This document shows positions 25,318 through 35,247 of a stretch of 64,000 nt of DNA, one piece after another. The stretch is from Roseomonas sp. KE2513 (GTDB lineage: Bacteria; Pseudomonadota; Alphaproteobacteria; Acetobacterales; Acetobacteraceae). The first letter of the stretch is position 1; each line of letters starts with the position of its first letter. Where the stretch lies: positions 1-64,000 of the forward strand of contig NZ_RCVR01000020.1 of the NCBI RefSeq assembly GCF_016107305.1, read 5' to 3'. A program made the translations under genes and the position numbers. The notes beneath the pieces were generated by a model. It did no database searches, had not been told where the DNA came from, and worked only from the letters and a program-made list of their open reading frames with translations.

Positions 25318-26589
25318 TCAGCGGCGGGGGCTGACCCGGGCCCAGATCGCCGGCCCGGCCTCCTCCACCGCGGCGACGATCTCCGACCCGCGGCCTAGCA
25401 GCCGCGCGAGGAGATCCCGCCGCACGACGAGGACGGCATCCACCACCGGCACGGTGACCGAGCCCGGCTGAATTCCCCGCTTGCCGTTGCGCAGCGGGCC
25501 AGGGCGTGGGTCGAGAAGGTTTTCGTAGGCGCCGCTGCGGGCGTCGATCCCCTCGAAACGGTAGATCGGTTGCCCATCGGCCAGCCGCAGGCCGCGCAGT
25601 TCGGGCTTGGACGCGGTGACGAGGCGCATCGTGCGCCGCCTATTCGGCGTGTTAGCGGACATGCGGTTCGCGCCCTGCATGTCCCCGCTGTTCAGCCCGC
25701 TAATCCAGAGCATGCAGGTGTCGCGGCTGTCCTTCACGCGGTTCATAGCCACAAGATTCCCGGGGTCGTTCACTCGGTGCACCGCGCGCAGCCCCGGCAC
25801 AGCCTGGGTGAAGGCGCGCCAGGTCTCGGCCGTGCCGCTGCCCTCACCGCCGAGGATGAGCCGCGTCCGCCCGTCTAGCGCGCCTGCGGTCATCCAACCG
25901 GAGACAATGGGGCAGAGGAGGTGCACGAACTCTCCGTAGACGCGCTTAAGGGCATCGAGCCCGGCCATTTCCTCGGGGTGCTCCGCCGTGCGGAGGGCCA
26001 GCGCGTCGGCCTGGGAGAAGCTCAGCTCGCAGTCGCCGGCCGCCAGGCGGCGGAGGTTCTCGCTGGAGCCGGCAGTCGCCAGCACCTCGACTTCGCCCGG
26101 AACTGCAAGGCGGGCGGCGATCTCGCGAGCCGCGAAGGTGTAGTTGCCGGTTGGGCTGTCGGCGCAGATCCGGAGGAGGGCGCGAGCAGGGGTCGCAAGT
26201 TCCTCCGCCGGAGGCGGAGTTGGCGCGGCCTGCGGCGATGGCGGAGCCTCGGCGAGCACGACAGGCGGCACCTCCGGAACGGCCAGAGGGATGATAGCTT
26301 CGGGCACTGCGGCCGGCACGGCATCCAGCGCGGCGAAGCCGGAAACCGCCTCCGCCTGGGTGGCCGCTGTCATCATCGAGGAAGGCGGCGACCGCCCCGC
26401 CGTCAGCGCGGACAGGTCCTCAGCGCGTGCCGGCGTCACCGTTTCCTTCGGCTCGGCTGCCGCTACGGTGGTGCCGAGGCTACTGAGCTGCTTCCAGGTG
26501 ACGGTCGCGGAGACCGTGAAGAGGGCGAGCGCCCCCGCGCAGGCGGTAACGAGGAAACGGGGCCGGGTGGGGAGGGCGTCTTCTTTCAT
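25318..26589 (-). CDS. TAXI-like periplasmic binding protein with membrane anchor
   Basis: 423-aa protein. One N-terminal hydrophobic segment (about residues 11-32) is a signal anchor, followed by a Pro/Ala/Val-rich linker to about residue 140. From RICADSPTGNYTFAAREIA the sequence resembles the TAXI (TRAP-associated immunogenic protein) substrate-binding fold, with VEVLATAGSSENLRRLAAGDCELSFSQ as the best segment. No TRAP permease gene is nearby, so transport is not established and a sensory or other binding role is possible. It lies 74 bases downstream of the carboxylase alpha gene on the same strand. Confidence 0.65.
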   Translation of the reverse strand: MKEDALPTRPRFLVTACAGALALFTVSATVTWKQLSSLGTTVAAAEPKETVTPARAEDLSALTAGRSPPSSMMTAATQAEAVSGFAALDAVPAAVPEAIIPLAVPEVPPVVLAEAPPSPQAAPTPPPAEELATPARALLRICADSPTGNYTFAAREIAARLAVPGEVEVLATAGSSENLRRLAAGDCELSFSQADALALRTAEHPEEMAGLDALKRVYGEFVHLLCPIVSGWMTAGALDGRTRLILGGEGSGTAETWRAFTQAVPGLRAVHRVNDPGNLVAMNRVKDSRDTCMLWISGLNSGDMQGANRMSANTPNRRRTMRLVTASKPELRGLRLADGQPIYRFEGIDARSGAYENLLDPRPGPLRNGKRGIQPGSVTVPVVDAVLVVRRDLLARLLGRGSEIVAAVEEAGPAIWARVSPRR

Positions 26590-26663
26590 GGAATTCCCTT
26601 CGTCAGGGGTTCCTAACCAGCCTCCCGCCCCCGTGAAGGCATTTTTCCGATCAATTGATTAAT

Positions 26664-28652
26664 TCAGGATGGCTGCTCCATCTTCACCAGCTCCATCCCG
26701 TCTTCCACCAACTCCCCCACGCGGCAGAGGACGGCGGAAACTCGGCCGGGGGCGGGGGAAGTGATCCGCATCTGCACCTTCATCGCCTCGAGCACGAGGA
26801 GCACGGCCCCGCGGGGCAGATCCTGGCCGGGCTGCGCCAGCACCTCGAGCACCTTGCCCGGCATGGGCGCCAGGATTCGCCCGGCCGCCGGACCTTCGCC
26901 GCCTACGGGCAGGCGCGGGTCCAGATACCGCAGGCTATGGGTACCGCCATTCAGGAAAACGGTGAGGCGGTCGCCCCGCCGCAGCACGCGCGGCCGGATG
27001 ACACTCTCGTCGATGCGCAGGGCGATGGTGCTGTCCACGTCCTCCCGCGCCTCCACCTCCGCCCGGCCCTCCGGCAGGTCCAGGCGAAAGCCTCCCGGAC
27101 GCAGATGGGCACGTAGCGTGCGGGGGCTGCCCCCGTCCTCAAGGACAAAATCCTGGTAGCCATCGCCGTTGAGCCGCCAAGCGGTGGCAACGTTCCAGGG
27201 AGAATGAGGGTCCGCCGAATTGGCCGGGGCCAGAGCCGCAAGATCGAGCAACAGGCGCGCGACCGCTGCAGCGAGAGCTGCGCGCGGGGCAGGGCAGGCA
27301 ACGGGTAGAAGCTCCGCTGCGTGGCGTGCGATGAAGCCGGTGTCGAACTCCCCGCGGCGGAAGGCCGGGTGCGCCGCAATCGCGGTGAGCAGGGCAAGGT
27401 TCGTCGCGGGCCCTGTGATCTCCGTCGCGGCGAGGGCGCCCAAAAGCCGCCGAACAGCCGCCTCTCGGTCCTGAGCGTGCACGATGAGCTTTGCGATCAT
27501 CGGGTCGTAGTGGATGGTGACCGCGTCGCCCTCACGGATGCCGGTGTCCACGCGCGCGCCCGGCTGTTCCAGCGGGAAGCGCAGGTGGTCCACGCGGCCG
27601 ATGGAGGGCGCGAAGTCCCGCGCCGGGTCCTCGGCATAGAGCCGGACCTCGATGGCATGCCCGCCGATACGGAGAGCATCCTGGGTGAGGGGGAGGGGCT
27701 GGCCTGCCGCCACCCGAAGCTGCCACTCCACCAAGTCCTGGCCGGTGATCGCCTCGGTGACCGGGTGCTCCACCTGCAGCCGGGTGTTCATCTCCATAAA
27801 GTGGAAGGCGTCCCCTTCGGCGATGAACTCCACGGTGCCGGCACCGACATAGCCGATCGCCGTTGCGGCATCGCAGGCGGCGCGCCCCATGGCCTCACGC
27901 CGGGCGGGGTCCATGCCGGGGGCGGGGGCCTCCTCCACCACCTTCTGGTGGCGGCGCTGGATGGAGCAGTCGCGCTCGAAGAGGTGGACGGTGTTGCCCT
28001 GGCTATCGGCGAAGACCTGCACCTCGATGTGCCGCGGGCGGGTGAGATAGCGCTCCAGCAGGACGTGGTCGTCGCCGAAGGAGGAGCGCGCCTCGCCCTT
28101 GGCGAGCGCCAGCCCTTCCTCAAGCCCGGCGGCCGATTCTACGATTCGCATGCCCTTGCCGCCGCCGCCTGCACTTGCCTTGATCAGCAGCGGATAGCCG
28201 ATGCGCTCGGCCGCCTGGCGCAGCGTGTCCGGCGACTGGTCCTCGCCGTGGTAGCCTGGCACCAGTGGGACGCCCGCGCGCTCCATTAGTGCCTTCGCAG
28301 CCGATTTCGAGCCCATGGCGCGAATGGCCGAGGGCGGCGGGCCGATGAAGACGATGCCGGCCGCTGCGCAAGCCTCCGCGAACTCCGCGTTTTCCGAGAG
28401 GAAGCCGTAGCCGGGGTGAATGGCCTCCGCGCCCGAGGCACGGGCCGCGGCGATGATGGCGTCGATGCGCAGGTAGCTCTCCCGCGCCGGCGCGGGGCCG
28501 AGGCGGCGGGATTCATCGGCCATGGCCACGTGCATGGCATCCGCGTCGGCGTCCGAATGCACGGCAACGGTGCGGATGCCCATGCGGCGGGCGGTGCGGA
28601 TCACGCGGCAGGCGATCTCTCCGCGATTGGCGATCAGGATCGTGCTGAACAT
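26664..28652 (-). CDS. mccA: methylcrotonyl-CoA carboxylase alpha (biotin) subunit
   Basis: 662-aa biotin-carboxylase subunit (also called LiuD). I chose the ATG at 28652 because MFSTILIANRGEIACRVIRTA is the canonical start; a longer open frame upstream only overlaps the beta gene. Domains in order: biotin carboxylase with the ATP-grasp glycine-rich loop KASAGGGGKGM, the EMNTRLQVEHPVTE motif and a C-terminal domain ending near 445; a linker region; and a biotinyl domain with Lys625 in EAMKVQMR. The usual EAMKM is EAMKV here. Together with the beta subunit 5 bases upstream it should carboxylate 3-methylcrotonyl-CoA in leucine breakdown. Confidence 0.92.
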   Translation of the reverse strand: MFSTILIANRGEIACRVIRTARRMGIRTVAVHSDADADAMHVAMADESRRLGPAPARESYLRIDAIIAAARASGAEAIHPGYGFLSENAEFAEACAAAGIVFIGPPPSAIRAMGSKSAAKALMERAGVPLVPGYHGEDQSPDTLRQAAERIGYPLLIKASAGGGGKGMRIVESAAGLEEGLALAKGEARSSFGDDHVLLERYLTRPRHIEVQVFADSQGNTVHLFERDCSIQRRHQKVVEEAPAPGMDPARREAMGRAACDAATAIGYVGAGTVEFIAEGDAFHFMEMNTRLQVEHPVTEAITGQDLVEWQLRVAAGQPLPLTQDALRIGGHAIEVRLYAEDPARDFAPSIGRVDHLRFPLEQPGARVDTGIREGDAVTIHYDPMIAKLIVHAQDREAAVRRLLGALAATEITGPATNLALLTAIAAHPAFRRGEFDTGFIARHAAELLPVACPAPRAALAAAVARLLLDLAALAPANSADPHSPWNVATAWRLNGDGYQDFVLEDGGSPRTLRAHLRPGGFRLDLPEGRAEVEAREDVDSTIALRIDESVIRPRVLRRGDRLTVFLNGGTHSLRYLDPRLPVGGEGPAAGRILAPMPGKVLEVLAQPGQDLPRGAVLLVLEAMKVQMRITSPAPGRVSAVLCRVGELVEDGMELVKMEQPS

Positions 28653-28657
28653 GGGCT

Positions 28658-30280
28658 TTACATCCGGAACAGGCCGAAGCCCGGCTTGCGCTCCGCCCAG
28701 GACTCGATGGGCGCGTTCAGCGAGGCGCTGATGGCCAGGGCGAGCACGGTCCGTGTCTCCGTGGGGTCGATGATGCCATCGTCCCAGAGGCGAGCGCTGG
28801 CGTAGTAGGGATGGCCCTGCGTCTCGTACTGGTCGCGCAGCGGCGTCTTGAAGGCTTCCTCCTCCGCAGCCGTCCAGGTGCCACCGCGTGCCTCGAGAGC
28901 GTCGCGCCGGATGGTGGAGAGGACAGAGGCGGCCTGCTCCCCGCCCATCACGCTGATCCGCGCGTTCGGCCACATGAACAGAAAGCGGGGAGAGTAGGCG
29001 CGGCCGCACATGCCGTAATTACCCGCACCGAAGCTGCCGCCGATCACCACCGTGAACTTCGGCACTGTCGCGGTGGCCACTGCCGTCACCAGCTTCGCGC
29101 CGTCCTTCGCGATGCCGCCGCTTTCATATTTCCGGCCGACCATGAAGCCCGTGATGTTCTGCAGGAAGACGAGTGGGATGCCGCGCTGGCAGCAAAGCTC
29201 GATGAAGTGTGCCCCTTTCTGCGCGCTTTCCGAGAACAGCACCCCGTTGTTCGCGACGATGCCCACGGGATAGCCGTGCAGCCGCGCGAAGCCGGTGACG
29301 AGGGTAGGGCCGTAGAGCGGCTTGAACTCGTCGAACTCGGAAGCGTCCACCAGCCGGGCGATAACCTCCCGCACGTCATAGGGCTGGCGCAGGTCCGCCG
29401 GGATCAGCCCATGGATCTCCTGCGGGTCGTAGGCCGGCGGGCGCGGCGGCGCGAGGTCGAGCGAGACGGACTTCCGCGTGTTCAGCCCCGCCACGATGCG
29501 CCTGGCAATGCCGAGCGCATGGGCGTCGTTCTCCGCCATGTGGTCCGTCACGCCGGAGATACGCGAGTGTACCTCCGCGCCGCCGAGGTCCTCGGCCGAG
29601 ACAACCTCGCCGGTGGCGGCCTTCACCAGCGGCGGTCCCGCAAGGAAGATGGTGCCCTGGTTCCGCACGATGACGCTCTGGTCCGACATCGCCGGCACAT
29701 AGGCACCGCCCGCGGTGCAGCTTCCCATCACCACCGCGATCTGCGGAATGCCCTTCGCGGACATGTTCGCCTGGTTGAAGAAGATTCGTCCGAAATGGTC
29801 GCGGTCGGGGAAGACCTCATCCTGGTTCGGCAGGTTGGCGCCGCCAGAATCCACGAGGTAGAGGCAGGGCAGGCGGTTCTGCTCGGCGATCTCCTGCGCG
29901 CGGAGGTGCTTCTTCACCGTCAGCGGGAAATAGGTGCCGCCCTTCACCGTGGCGTCGTTCGCCACGATCATGCACTCGCGGCCCTCGACACGCCCGATCC
30001 CCGTGATGAGCCCAGCGGAGGGCACCTCGTCCTTGTAGAGACCCCCTGCGGCGAGCTGCCCGATCTCGAGGAACGGCGAGGCGGGATCGATAAGCGTGCG
30101 CACGCGGTCACGCGGCAGCAGCTTGCCGCGCGAGAGATGCTTCTCCCGCGCCGCCTCACCGCCGCCCTGGCGCACCCGGTCCGCGTGCGCGCGCAGGTCG
30201 TCGACCAGCGCGCGCATCCGCGCTGCGTTCGCGGTATATTCGGTGGAGCGCGTGTCCAGCGCCGTGGGGAGAGCCGACAT
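28658..30280 (-). CDS. mccB: methylcrotonyl-CoA carboxylase beta (carboxyltransferase) subunit
   Basis: 540-aa carboxyltransferase (also called LiuB). Conserved segments include GKLLPRDRV near residue 52, [30 protein letters not shown] in the N-terminal crotonase-like half (given in two parts in family alignments), [13 protein letters not shown], and [15 protein letters not shown] in the C-terminal half. The length is normal for methylcrotonyl-CoA carboxylase beta, which is longer than propionyl-CoA carboxylase beta. It overlaps the isovaleryl-CoA dehydrogenase gene stop by 1 base, which supports a leucine-degradation operon. Propionyl-CoA or geranyl-CoA carboxylase is less likely given that neighbour. 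Confidence 0.92.
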   Translation of the reverse strand: MSALPTALDTRSTEYTANAARMRALVDDLRAHADRVRQGGGEAAREKHLSRGKLLPRDRVRTLIDPASPFLEIGQLAAGGLYKDEVPSAGLITGIGRVEGRECMIVANDATVKGGTYFPLTVKKHLRAQEIAEQNRLPCLYLVDSGGANLPNQDEVFPDRDHFGRIFFNQANMSAKGIPQIAVVMGSCTAGGAYVPAMSDQSVIVRNQGTIFLAGPPLVKAATGEVVSAEDLGGAEVHSRISGVTDHMAENDAHALGIARRIVAGLNTRKSVSLDLAPPRPPAYDPQEIHGLIPADLRQPYDVREVIARLVDASEFDEFKPLYGPTLVTGFARLHGYPVGIVANNGVLFSESAQKGAHFIELCCQRGIPLVFLQNITGFMVGRKYESGGIAKDGAKLVTAVATATVPKFTVVIGGSFGAGNYGMCGRAYSPRFLFMWPNARISVMGGEQAASVLSTIRRDALEARGGTWTAAEEEAFKTPLRDQYETQGHPYYASARLWDDGIIDPTETRTVLALAISASLNAPIESWAERKPGFGLFRM

Positions 30281-31458
30281 CAGGCGGTCTCTGCGAAGAG
30301 CTCGCGGCCGATCAGCATCCGCCGAATCTCGCTCGTGCCGGCGCCGATCTCGTAGAGCTTCGCGTCGCGCAGGAGGCGGCCGGTGGGATAGTCGTTGATG
30401 TAGCCGTTCCCACCCAGCGCCTGAATCGCCTCCAGCGCCATCCAGGTGGCCTTCTCCGCGGCGTAGAGGATGGCGCCCGCTGCATCCTTGCGCGTGGTCT
30501 GACCACGGTCGCAGGCCTTTGCCACGGCGTAGACGTAAGCCTTGGCCGCGGACATCACCGTGTACATGTCGGCGATCTTGCCCTGCATGAGCTGGAACTC
30601 GCCGATCGGTCGCCCGAACTGCCGGCGGTCATGGACATAGGGTAGCACGATGTCGAGGCAGGCCTGCATAATGCCGAGCGGCCCCGCCGCCAGCACGGCG
30701 CGCTCGTAGTCGAGGCCGCTCATCAGCACGTTCACGCCGCGCCCCTCGCTGCCGAGCACGTTCTCCGCGGGCACCTCGCAGTCCTCGAAGACCAACTCCC
30801 CGGTGTTGGAACCGCGCATTCCAAGCTTGTCGAGCTTCTGCGCGGTGGAGAAGCCCTTGAAGCCGCGCTCGATAAGGAAAGCGGTGATGCCCCGCGGCCC
30901 CGCCTCGGGATCGGTCTTTGCATAGACCACCAGCACGTCCGCGTCGGGCCCGTTGGTGATCCAGAACTTGCCGCCGTTGAGAATGTAGCGGTCGCCGCGG
31001 CGCTCGGCGCGCGTGCGCATCCCCACCACGTCCGAGCCGGCGCCTGGTTCGCTCATGGCCAGGGCGCCGACATGCTCCCCGCTGATCAGCTTCGGAAGGT
31101 AACGCGCCTTCTGCTCCGCATTTCCATTCCGCGCGATCTGGTTCACGCAGAGGTTCGAGTGTGCCCCGTAGGAGAGACCGACGCTGGCCGAGGCCCGGCT
31201 CAGCTCCTCCATCGCTACGCAGTGCTCGAGATAGCCCATGCCCGCGCCGCCATATTCCTCGGGTGCCGTGATGCCGAGAAGGCCGAGATCGCCGAACTTC
31301 CGCCAGAGATCGGCCGGGAAGTCGTTGCTGCGATCGATATCGGCAGCGCGCGGCGCGATCTCGCGGGCGGCGAAGGCGGCTACTTGGTCCCGCAGCGCGT
31401 CCGCGGTCTCGCCAAGGTCGTAATCGAGGCCTCTGAAGCCGGTGAGGCTGTTGCTCAT
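30280..31458 (-). CDS. ivd: isovaleryl-CoA dehydrogenase
   Basis: 392-aa FAD-dependent acyl-CoA dehydrogenase. The substrate-specific feature is Glu252 in [16 protein letters not shown], the catalytic base position used by isovaleryl-CoA dehydrogenases rather than the C-terminal Glu of short-chain enzymes. FAD-binding segments [12 protein letters not shown] (132-143) and KFWITNG (164-170) are present, and the C-terminal [22 protein letters not shown] is typical. It catalyses the step before methylcrotonyl-CoA carboxylase, whose two genes follow. A hairpin covers its ribosome-binding site. No methylglutaconyl-CoA hydratase or HMG-CoA lyase gene is present nearby. Confidence 0.95.
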   Translation of the reverse strand: MSNSLTGFRGLDYDLGETADALRDQVAAFAAREIAPRAADIDRSNDFPADLWRKFGDLGLLGITAPEEYGGAGMGYLEHCVAMEELSRASASVGLSYGAHSNLCVNQIARNGNAEQKARYLPKLISGEHVGALAMSEPGAGSDVVGMRTRAERRGDRYILNGGKFWITNGPDADVLVVYAKTDPEAGPRGITAFLIERGFKGFSTAQKLDKLGMRGSNTGELVFEDCEVPAENVLGSEGRGVNVLMSGLDYERAVLAAGPLGIMQACLDIVLPYVHDRRQFGRPIGEFQLMQGKIADMYTVMSAAKAYVYAVAKACDRGQTTRKDAAGAILYAAEKATWMALEAIQALGGNGYINDYPTGRLLRDAKLYEIGAGTSEIRRMLIGRELFAETA

Positions 31459-31459
31459 G

Positions 31460-31501
31460 CCGTTCCCTCTGTCCCGCTCAGGCGGCGGGTAGAGGGAACG
31501 G
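31460..31501 (-). promoter_or_regulatory. strong hairpin covering the ivd ribosome-binding site
   Basis: Perfect 11-base arms CCGTTCCCTCT and AGAGGGAACGG, with an inner CCCGC/GCGGG pairing, fill the gap between xdhB and ivd. In the mRNA the 3' arm contains the GAGGG ribosome-binding site and ends one base before the ivd ATG. There is no T-run, so a simple terminator for xdhB is unlikely. It could limit translation of ivd or be a DNA dyad for a regulator. Confidence 0.7.
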
Positions 31502-31507
31502 TATAAG

Positions 31508-33823
31508 TCAGGACTGCTGACCGCAAGCGCCGCGACGGGCCGCCATCAGCAGGCGCTCCGGCGTTGCCGGCAGGTCCAGCCGGTCTGCCCCCGCGGCGTC
31601 CCGCAGCGCGTTCCAGACAGCCGTCGCCAGCATCACCGGCGGCTCGCCCACGGCCTTGGAGCGGAAGATGGTATCCGCCCGCGCCGGCGCCCCCTCCAGC
31701 AGCCGCACGTTCATCACTGCCGGCACGTCGCGCGAGCCCGGAACCTTGTAGGTGGAGGGACCCAGGGTTCGTAGCCGGCCCTGGTCGTCCCACCACAGCT
31801 CCTCGCAGGTGATGTAGCCCAGGCCCTGCACGAAGGCGCCCTCGATCTGCCCGCGGTCGACGGCGGGGTTGAGGGACCGGCCGCAGTCCTGCACCAGATC
31901 CGTGCGGATCATCCGGTGCTCGCCGGTCAGCAGGTCCAGCTCCACCTCCGCGACGGCGGCGCCGTAAGAGAAGTAGAAATACGGCTCGCCCCTCAGCGCC
32001 ACGGGATCCCAGTGCAGCCCGGGCGTCCGGTAGAAGCCCGTGGAGGAGAGCGAGACGCGCGCCTGGACGCAGCGATGCGCCAGCTCGCCGAAGCGCATGC
32101 GGTGGTTGCCGGCGAAGACCTCCTCCTCCTCGAAGGAGATCTCCTCCGGCCGCACGCCCCACTCCGCCGCGGCGAGTTCCGCCATGCGAGTACGGATGGT
32201 GGTCGCCGCGAGCTGCGCCGCCCAGCCGTTAAGGTCGGAGCCGGTGCTCGCGGCGGTCGGCGCCGTGTTCGGCACCTCCGCCGTGCTTGTCGCCGTGATC
32301 CGCACCCGCTCGACCGGCACGCCGAAGACACCGGCGACGACCTGGGCGATCTTGATGAACAGCCCCTGGCCCATCTCCGTGCCGCCGTGGTTCAGGCGGA
32401 TCGAGCCGTCCTCGTAGACGTGGACGAGGGCGCCCGCCTGGTTCATCGAGAGGATGCCGAAGGAGATGCCGAAGGCGAGGACGAAGCTGCCGAGGCCGCG
32501 CTTCACCACCTCGTTCCGTGCGTTGAAGGCATCTACCTCCGCGCGCCGGCGTGTCCAGTCGGCACCGTCTTGGCACTCCGCCCAGACGCGGCGGAGGAGG
32601 TCGCCTTCCAGCTTCTGGCCATAGGGCGTCGCTTCGTCGTTCTCCCCGCCCGCGAGGTTCCGCTCGCGCACCGCCTCCTGGGTCATGCCGAGGCTGCGGG
32701 CAATGCGGTGGGTCACATCCTCCATCAGCAGCACGCCCTGTGGGCCGCCGAAGCCGCGGAAGGCGGTGTTGCTGACCGTGTTCGTCTTGCAGGCCGCGCC
32801 GAAGATCCGCACGGCCGGCACGTCGAGGCAGTTCAGCGCGTGGGTGACGGAGCGGAACACCACGCCCGCCGAAAGATCCACGCTGTGCCCGCCATCGGCC
32901 GCAAGCGTGGCGTCGAGCGCGAGAATACGGCCCGTCTCGTCGAAGCCCACCTCCCAGCGGAAGAGCATCGGGTGGCGCTTCCCGGTTGCGGCGATGTCCT
33001 GCTTGCGCCCGAGGCGCAGCTTCACCGGCCGCCCGGTCCGCCGCGCCGCTAGCGCCGCGCAGGCCGCCACCCAGGAGGCATTGCTCTCCTTCCCGCCGAA
33101 GCCGCCGCCCAGCCGCCGCACCTGCACGGAGATCCGGTTGTGGTCGCAGCCGAGGATGCGCGCGGAGATGTGCTGCACCTCTGTCGGGTGCTGCGTGGAG
33201 GAGTGGATGACGAGATCCCCGTCCTCACCCGGAATGGCGAGGGCAATCTGCCCCTCGAGGTAGAAGTGCTCCTGCCCGCCGGCGTGGAAGAGACCGGACA
33301 GGCGGCGCGGCGCGGCAGCGATGGCGGCAGGCGCGTCGCCACGCGTCATCACGCTCGGCGGCATGAGGAAGGCACCCGAGTCGAGTGCCTCCTCCACCGA
33401 GAGCACGGGGCGCAGTGGCTCGATCTCCGGCCGCACCGCAGCTGCGCCGGCGAGCGCCGCGTCGCGTGTCTCGCCGACCACGATGGCCAGGGGCTGGCCC
33501 CAGTATTCCACCAGCCCCTCGGCCAGCATGTGCTCCTGCGGGCGCCTGGCCTGGGCGATGTCGTTCCGGCCAGGAATGTCGCCCGGCCCGATCGCCGCCA
33601 CCACGCCGCTCACCGCGAGCGCCGGGGAGAGGTCGATCGGCGCCAGCCGCCCGTGCGCCACCGGGGAGAGTACGAGCGCCGCGTGCAGCAGCCCCGCCGG
33701 CATCGGCAGGTCATCGGTGAAGCGCGCCTCGCCTGTCGTGTGCTTCAGCGCGCTGTCCTGGCGGAGTGCGGCGCCAGGGCCCGAACGGTCGCGGCCGATG
33801 TGGTGCAGGGGCGTGTCCATCAT
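31508..33823 (-). CDS. xdhB: xanthine dehydrogenase molybdopterin-binding subunit
   Basis: 771-aa molybdenum-cofactor subunit of the xanthine oxidase family, which oxidises hypoxanthine and xanthine to urate. Visible motifs are [12 protein letters not shown] (molybdopterin contact), [11 protein letters not shown] with the substrate-binding Arg, and the catalytic Glu727 in [11 protein letters not shown] near the C terminus. The length is normal for bacterial XdhB. The CoxL-type active-site loop of CO dehydrogenases is absent. Its GTG/ATG region overlaps the xdhA stop by 4 bases, so the two subunits are translated together. The maturation gene xdhC is not found in the window. Confidence 0.94.
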   Translation of the reverse strand: MMDTPLHHIGRDRSGPGAALRQDSALKHTTGEARFTDDLPMPAGLLHAALVLSPVAHGRLAPIDLSPALAVSGVVAAIGPGDIPGRNDIAQARRPQEHMLAEGLVEYWGQPLAIVVGETRDAALAGAAAVRPEIEPLRPVLSVEEALDSGAFLMPPSVMTRGDAPAAIAAAPRRLSGLFHAGGQEHFYLEGQIALAIPGEDGDLVIHSSTQHPTEVQHISARILGCDHNRISVQVRRLGGGFGGKESNASWVAACAALAARRTGRPVKLRLGRKQDIAATGKRHPMLFRWEVGFDETGRILALDATLAADGGHSVDLSAGVVFRSVTHALNCLDVPAVRIFGAACKTNTVSNTAFRGFGGPQGVLLMEDVTHRIARSLGMTQEAVRERNLAGGENDEATPYGQKLEGDLLRRVWAECQDGADWTRRRAEVDAFNARNEVVKRGLGSFVLAFGISFGILSMNQAGALVHVYEDGSIRLNHGGTEMGQGLFIKIAQVVAGVFGVPVERVRITATSTAEVPNTAPTAASTGSDLNGWAAQLAATTIRTRMAELAAAEWGVRPEEISFEEEEVFAGNHRMRFGELAHRCVQARVSLSSTGFYRTPGLHWDPVALRGEPYFYFSYGAAVAEVELDLLTGEHRMIRTDLVQDCGRSLNPAVDRGQIEGAFVQGLGYITCEELWWDDQGRLRTLGPSTYKVPGSRDVPAVMNVRLLEGAPARADTIFRSKAVGEPPVMLATAVWNALRDAAGADRLDLPATPERLLMAARRGACGQQS

Positions 33824-35190
33824 GCGGCCTCCGTCTGGCGATGCCAGAGCCTTCGGAGAAGGTTGCCCGCGGCCAGCCGCCGGTAATCGGCGCTCGCCCG
33901 GAGGTCAGAAAGGGGCGCGATCGCCGCCTCCAGCGCGCTGGCCGCCGCTTCCACGGCCTCGCGGCTCCAGGCCTGACCGAGAAGCGCCGCCTCGGCCGCC
34001 GAGCAACGCTCCGCACGCGGGCCTGTGCCGCCCAGCGCGATGCGCGCCAACGACACGTGCCCCCGCTCCAACCCGATCACGGCCGACAGGCCAACCGTCG
34101 TGATGTCTTGGTCTGGCCGCTTGGAGAGCTTCTCCGCAACGAACAGGGCGCCAGTGGGAGGACGGGGAATAAATACGTCCTGGATGATTTCGCCGGGGCG
34201 GAGGGCATTGGTGCGGTAGCCCGTGAGGAAGCTCTCCACCGGCATCTCGCGCCTCCCCTCTGGCCCCACGAGGCGCAGCGTGGCGCCAAGTGCGAGCAGC
34301 GGAGGCAGTGCGTCCCCGATGGGGGAGGCGGTGCCGAGATTGCCGCCGATCGTGCCCATCCCGCGGATCTGGCGGGACCCGAGGCGCCGCAGCAACCCCG
34401 CGAACGGCGACATGGCGGAGTCCGCCTCACAGACCGCCAGCAGCTGGCGGTAGCTTGTCGCGGCACCCACGCGCAGCCCTTCCGGCCCCGCCGCCAGCCC
34501 CTTCATCTCCGGCACGTCGGATAGGCAGATCACCATCGCCGGCATCTCCCGCCTCTCGGAGACGCGCAAGCCGAGATCGGTGCCGCCCGAGAGCAGCCAG
34601 GCGTCGGGGTGAGCCGCGTGCAGGGAGAGAAGCGCCTCCAGCGTCGCCGGACGGTGGAAAACCTGGCCCGGTGCCTCCAGCCGCGTGGCAGGGCCCGTGG
34701 GGGAGGGCGCCGGCGCAGCGCCGTCGTCGTGCAGCCCGCTCATCGCTTCGACAATCGGCCGATAACCCGTGCAGCGGCAGAGATTTCCCGCCAGCGCGTC
34801 GTGCACGTCGCCGCCCTCGCGCGAATGGGCCCAGGCTGTCATGACGATGCCGGGAGTGCAGAAGCCGCACTGGGTGGCATCGGCCTCTGCCAGGGCGCGC
34901 TGAATGGGGTGCGGCGTCGCGGGGCCGCCCAGCCCCTCGACCGTTCGCAGCGCGCGCCCATGCACTTGGCCGAGCATCGCGAGGCAGGCATTGACGGGCA
35001 CCCGGGCGCCGTCCGCCTCCTCGATCACGACGGTGCAGGCGCCGCAGTCGCCCTCGGCGCAGCCCTCCTTCGTGCCGGTCAGCCCGGCAGGGCCGCGCAG
35101 CCAGTCGAGCAGCGTCGTGGTGGGGGAGGTGCCCGGCGGCAGCGCGCGATGCGTGCCGTTCAGGGTGAAGACGATGGGGCCGGTGGTCAT
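33820..35190 (-). CDS. xdhA: xanthine dehydrogenase small subunit (2Fe-2S/FAD)
   Basis: 456-aa electron-transfer subunit. The N-terminal plant-type 2Fe-2S domain has Cys44, Cys49, Cys52 and Cys69 (CAEGDCGAC and NACL). The second 2Fe-2S domain has Cys108, Cys111, Cys138 and Cys140 (QCGFC and CRC). The FAD-binding domain covers about 175-350, including SGGTDLGLRV and GTIGGNLGTASPIGD, followed by a CO-dehydrogenase flavoprotein C-terminal domain. The gene begins at 35190 and is followed directly by xdhB. Confidence 0.95.
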   Translation of the reverse strand: MTTGPIVFTLNGTHRALPPGTSPTTTLLDWLRGPAGLTGTKEGCAEGDCGACTVVIEEADGARVPVNACLAMLGQVHGRALRTVEGLGGPATPHPIQRALAEADATQCGFCTPGIVMTAWAHSREGGDVHDALAGNLCRCTGYRPIVEAMSGLHDDGAAPAPSPTGPATRLEAPGQVFHRPATLEALLSLHAAHPDAWLLSGGTDLGLRVSERREMPAMVICLSDVPEMKGLAAGPEGLRVGAATSYRQLLAVCEADSAMSPFAGLLRRLGSRQIRGMGTIGGNLGTASPIGDALPPLLALGATLRLVGPEGRREMPVESFLTGYRTNALRPGEIIQDVFIPRPPTGALFVAEKLSKRPDQDITTVGLSAVIGLERGHVSLARIALGGTGPRAERCSAAEAALLGQAWSREAVEAAASALEAAIAPLSDLRASADYRRLAAGNLLRRLWHRQTEAA

Positions 35191-35247
35191 GCCCCGAAGT
35201 TTAGCAAGCCGCGGGCCGCGGGCCAGCGGCGGCCTCCCTACCGGAAC

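Noticed and set aside
26664-29009. Extended 781-codon reading of the carboxylase alpha gene
   Set aside because: The first 119 codons overlap the beta-subunit gene and show no domain; MFSTILIANRGEIACR at 28652 is the canonical start.
31508-35190. CO dehydrogenase as an alternative to xanthine dehydrogenase
   Set aside because: The small subunit has the fused 2Fe-2S plus FAD order of XdhA, and the large subunit lacks the CoxL active-site loop.
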